This document shows, one piece after another, positions 6,310 through 8,411 of a stretch of DNA of 8,411 nt. How positions within the stretch are numbered: the first letter of the stretch is position 1; every line of letters begins with the position of its first letter. The DNA comes from Actinomycetes bacterium (GTDB lineage: Bacteria; Actinomycetota; Acidimicrobiia; Acidimicrobiales; SZUA-35). A model generated the notes under the pieces. It was given only the letters and a program-made list of their open reading frames with translations. It searched no databases and was not told the DNA's origin. A program made the translations under genes and the position numbers. The stretch lies in NCBI GenBank assembly GCA_024227975.1, contig JAAETV010000321.1, forward strand, positions 1-8,411. Direction: 5' to 3'.

Positions 6310-6843
6310 TCAGCCGCTGCAGTGGATGCTGCCGTCGATCACGTCAATGTTCGGGAGTAGGACTTCGTGGGTCGATGCGTCTGCGGCGTGAATCTTGAGC
6401 TCATGGACGCCGTCGGTGTTTCCTTCCCGTGCGAGCCACAGGCTGGCCACCGACCCGTCGGGCAGAACGCATGGGGAGTTGTCGTTGTCGAAACCTGAGT
6501 GGATAGTCGTCGTACCGTCAGAGAACCGTTGCCAAAGCCCTTCGGTGCCGCCCCAGTCAGCTTCGAAGATGAGGCTTCTGTCGGGGGTGATGTCACCGCT
6601 TCGGGCTGCATTCGACAAGGTGGCGTATGTCCCATCTTCGGGTGCGACCAGACGCTCGATCTCCCCACCGTCCAGCGAGATCTGGCAGACCCCTGTGCCT
6701 TCCTGGCCGTACTGTGAAGGGCCACAGTCGAACACGACGGTGGTGCCATCAGGGGTGATGCGACCGCGTTCGTTGTGGGCGTATGGAGAGGAACCGCTGA
6801 TCATCTCGGGAGCTGGCCACCGCGTCGAGCCCAACCAACCCAA
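6310..6843 (-). CDS. PD40/TolB-like beta-propeller fragment, possibly a decayed gene
   Basis: This open frame encodes up to 177 residues with WD40-like PD40 motifs: RITPDGTTVVFDCG (28-41), DITPDRSLIFEADWGG (84-99) and PCVLPDGSVASLW (124-136). PD40 blades are found in TolB and in many secreted or lipid-anchored propellers. A closed propeller needs roughly six or seven blades of about 40 residues, so this is only about half. Four cysteines (C40, C53, C125, C175) suggest an exported ancestor, yet no signal peptide is present. The longest start is a TTG at 6843, with an in-frame TAG two codons upstream and a weak TAGGG nearby; an ATG at 6804 is the other candidate and has no good ribosome site. 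The likeliest reading is the 3' remnant of a longer propeller gene that lost its front, but a genuine short protein cannot be excluded. It lies downstream of the protease on the same strand, 181 bases from that gene's stop. Confidence 0.55.
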   Translation of the reverse strand: MGWLGSTRWPAPEMISGSSPYAHNERGRITPDGTTVVFDCGPSQYGQEGTGVCQISLDGGEIERLVAPEDGTYATLSNAARSGDITPDRSLIFEADWGGTEGLWQRFSDGTTTIHSGFDNDNSPCVLPDGSVASLWLAREGNTDGVHELKIHAADASTHEVLLPNIDVIDGSIHCSG

Positions 6844-7024
6844 TCGGCCCTACCAGGGGAACCAGCCCAATGGAGGGCTGCTGGTGGCGCGCCACAGCGC
6901 CCGGCTAGTTGGCTGGGCACCGTGGTCGTTTCGCTGAAGAGATGTGGATGAGATCGCTACCAGGTGACTCCTCGGTTGATGGTGGGATGGGCTTGGTTCT
7001 CGGATGGGTATTGGTTCATAGTTC
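6844..7024. other. Spacer between protease and propeller fragment
   Basis: Reading the minus strand in all three frames shows no continuation of the propeller protein. A direct repeat is present (AACCAACCCAAT at 6834-6845 and AACCAGCCCAAT at 6860-6871), as is a perfect 12-bp palindrome GTGGCGCGCCAC (6884-6895). A 19-codon ATG frame lies just after the protease stop but has no ribosome site. No terminator is evident. The spacer may be eroded DNA. Confidence 0.4.
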
Positions 7025-8411
7025 TCAGCTCCAGCCGTTGCCGCTCCAGGTTGCCCCGGACCATGTAGTTCCGCTCCAAGTTGCTCCCGACCAGGTTGCT
7101 CCTGACCAGGTACCGCCGCTCCAGGTTGCCCCGGACCATGTAGTTCCGCTCCAGGTCGATCCTGACCAGGTTGCTCCCGACCAGGTACCGCCGCTCCACG
7201 TCGATCCGCTCCAGGTCGATCCTGACCAGGTCGATCCTGACCAGGTACCGCCGCTCCAGGTCGAGCCCGTTGGAGCGGTGAGGCCAGTCCCTGAGCCGGT
7301 GGCCCGTGGGTGAGACGGCGTATTCACACCGAACTGGGGCGACTCCCAGGAGTCCTCAGCGTCGATGACACCATTGCCGATGATCTTCCGGCTGTATCCC
7401 AGGTCGGTGTCGGCCTCGTCGGTAAGCGATTGCTTGAGCTCGTTGGCGTCCATGTATGGGTAGTGGTCGAACATTCGAGCGGCGACGCCGCTGGTCACGG
7501 CAGCGGCCTGCGAGGTGCCCGATCCGATGAACAGATCGTTGCCGTAGCGGGCCGATGGGTTGGCGACGTCGGCCGTCGATCCTGGGACCCGGTAGGAGGC
7601 GATCGACCGGCCCGGGGCTACCAGGTCAGGCTTGCGGGACTTGCTCCCTCGTGACGACCAGGCCGGCACGGGCTGGTTCTCCTCGTCGAGGCCGGTGGTG
7701 TCGTCGGAAGCACCGACCGCCAGCACATAGGGGTCGATAGCGGGGGAGTCCAGGTGGCCTTGGGTGCTTCCTCGGTTGCCGGCGGCGACGACGACGAAGA
7801 TGCCGGCATCCCAGGCCCGCTCGACTGCCGCTGATAGTGAGTCGCCGGAATGGGTGCTGATCCCAGCCTGACCCAAGGAGAGGTTGAGGACCCGAATATT
7901 GAGCCCATCACTGTTGCGGTGCTCGACGACCCAGTCGATGGCCGCTACTACCTGGGGCACGGTCGTGACCCCGTCGTGGCCGGCAACCTTCACACTGACA
8001 ATGCGAGCTCCCGGGGCAATACCTTCCTGGCCTTGGCGATCGCCGGCGATGATTCCCGCCATATGGGTCCCGTGGCCGAAGGTGTCCAGGTACGCAGCCT
8101 CTGGTGACTGTCCTTCGAATGACAGGTCCGGACCATGAAGCACCTTGTCTGGGCCGTCAAGGCCCGCCACGGGGGCAACGCCGGTGTCGATCAATGCGAC
8201 ATCGATACCGGACCCGTCGCTGCTCTCTTCAGCGAACCGTTCCAGCACATCGTCAGCTACACGGGGCAGTTCGATCGGGTTGGTCTGGTCGGCACCCGTT
8301 AGGAAATCGACCGACGAGGGACCGATGAGTCCCACCGATGTTGATGGACTGGGCGAGGCACCGGCCGGAGTCAGGGCAACCACCATCAACAACGCGGCAG
8401 CGGCGATGAAC
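7025..8411 (-). CDS. Secreted S8 (subtilisin-like) serine protease with Trp-Ser-Gly repeat tail, 5' end outside the window
   Basis: The frame stays open to the window edge. The residues just above a TTG at 8392 read FIAAAAL and continue into LMVVALTPAGASPS, which is the hydrophobic core and end of a signal peptide; the true start therefore lies beyond 8411. Numbering from the TTG at 8392, the S8 triad is D69 (ALIDTGVAP), H107 (FGHGTHMAGIIAG) and S294 (GSGTSQAAAVTSG), with oxyanion N206 in VVVAAGNRG. All four are intact, so an active endopeptidase is expected. Only about 55 residues separate the signal peptide from the catalytic Asp, leaving little room for a standard I9 inhibitory propeptide. 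The usual Pro of GTSxAAP is replaced by Ala. After the catalytic domain (to about 350) and a short linker, fifteen x-T-W-S-G pentapeptides run from 377 to 451 and the protein ends NGWS. No LPxTG sorting motif or C-terminal helix is seen, so it is probably released or held by the tail. The visible protein has no cysteine. Confidence 0.93.
   Translation of the reverse strand, partial: FIAAAALLMVVALTPAGASPSPSTSVGLIGPSSVDFLTGADQTNPIELPRVADDVLERFAEESSDGSGIDVALIDTGVAPVAGLDGPDKVLHGPDLSFEGQSPEAAYLDTFGHGTHMAGIIAGDRQGQEGIAPGARIVSVKVAGHDGVTTVPQVVAAIDWVVEHRNSDGLNIRVLNLSLGQAGISTHSGDSLSAAVERAWDAGIFVVVAAGNRGSTQGHLDSPAIDPYVLAVGASDDTTGLDEENQPVPAWSSRGSKSRKPDLVAPGRSIASYRVPGSTADVANPSARYGNDLFIGSGTSQAAAVTSGVAARMFDHYPYMDANELKQSLTDEADTDLGYSRKIIGNGVIDAEDSWESPQFGVNTPSHPRATGSGTGLTAPTGSTWSGGTWSGSTWSGSTWSGSTWSGGTWSGATWSGSTWSGTTWSGATWSGGTWSGATWSGATWSGTTWSGATWSGNGWS
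7028..7275 (-). repeat. 15-bp tandem repeat with a 75-bp higher-order period, encoding the TWSG tail
   Basis: About fifteen 15-bp units lie end to end, each coding for one x-T-W-S-G pentapeptide where x is S, G, A or T. On the plus strand recurrent units include TTGCTCCTGACCAGG, TCGATCCTGACCAGG and TACCGCCGCTCCAGG. Units recur in sets of five: blocks 7051-7125 and 7126-7200 differ at only about 6 of 75 positions, and 7201-7260 continues the pattern before decaying into the linker. The last unit before the stop (7036-7050) codes for TWSGNG. The TGG Trp codon is fixed, while Ser, Gly and x codons vary. Confidence 0.93.

Noticed and set aside
6884..6895. GTGGCGCGCCAC palindrome as a terminator or attachment site
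   Set aside because: It gives only a short stem with no T-run, and there is no integrase or matching second copy in the window.
7028..7275. CRISPR-like or satellite non-coding repeat
   Set aside because: The 15-bp period keeps the protease frame, codes for a regular pentapeptide and ends at the stop codon, so it is a coding repeat.
6909..7313. Plus-strand open frame with repeated DQVAPDQVPPLQV-like sequence
   Set aside because: It is the antisense reading of the protease's TWSG repeat array; a 15-bp repeat without stops is open in several frames. It has no ribosome site or independent domain.

Overview
The window looks like a piece of a high-GC Gram-positive (Actinomycetota) chromosome. The evidence is strong G/C bias at third codon positions, a GTG start, ATGA-type gene overlaps, a lipoprotein plus peptidoglycan-binding adaptor plus MacB-type ABC exporter arrangement that is common in actinobacteria, and a Trp-Ser-Gly-rich secreted subtilase. 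A placement near Acidimicrobiia is a guess from the style of the proteins, not something the sequence proves.

Layout. (1) Positions 82-2240, minus strand: a two-component system, with an OmpR/PhoB-type response regulator followed by a membrane sensor histidine kinase; the genes overlap by 4 bases. (2) Positions 2241-2405: a divergent intergenic region holding a dense cluster of eight ATGAGA/TCTCAT hexamers, including a perfect 16-bp palindrome. This is the best candidate regulatory element of the window. (3) Positions 2406-6244, plus strand: a four-gene operon of an acidic cysteine-containing lipoprotein, a periplasmic-adaptor-like protein with a twin-arginine-like leader and an inserted peptidoglycan-binding domain, an ABC ATPase and a MacB/FtsX-type permease. 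The last three genes are joined by ATGA overlaps. (4) Positions 6310-6843, minus strand: a short open frame with PD40 (TolB-like) propeller motifs and no secretion signal, probably a remnant or partial propeller. (5) Positions 7025-8411, minus strand: a secreted S8 (subtilisin) protease cut by the right window edge. Its C-terminus is a tail of fifteen five-residue x-Thr-Trp-Ser-Gly units, encoded by 15-bp repeats that are themselves arranged in a 75-bp higher-order repeat.

How it works together (inference). The kinase would sense an envelope signal and phosphorylate the regulator, which would bind the repeat cluster and control both its own operon and the divergent export operon. The ATPase and permease would form a type VII (MacB-like) mechanotransmission ABC system, with the adaptor tethered at the membrane and touching peptidoglycan. 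The lipoprotein would act on the outer face. The substrate cannot be read from the sequence. The protease and propeller fragment are on the opposite strand and need not belong to this system.

No tRNA, rRNA, CRISPR array, insertion sequence or phage gene was recognised. The divergent export and two-component module is of a known general type. The less ordinary elements are the operator cluster, the adaptor's leader and domain order, the duplicated cysteine unit in the lipoprotein, and the Trp-Ser-Gly tail.
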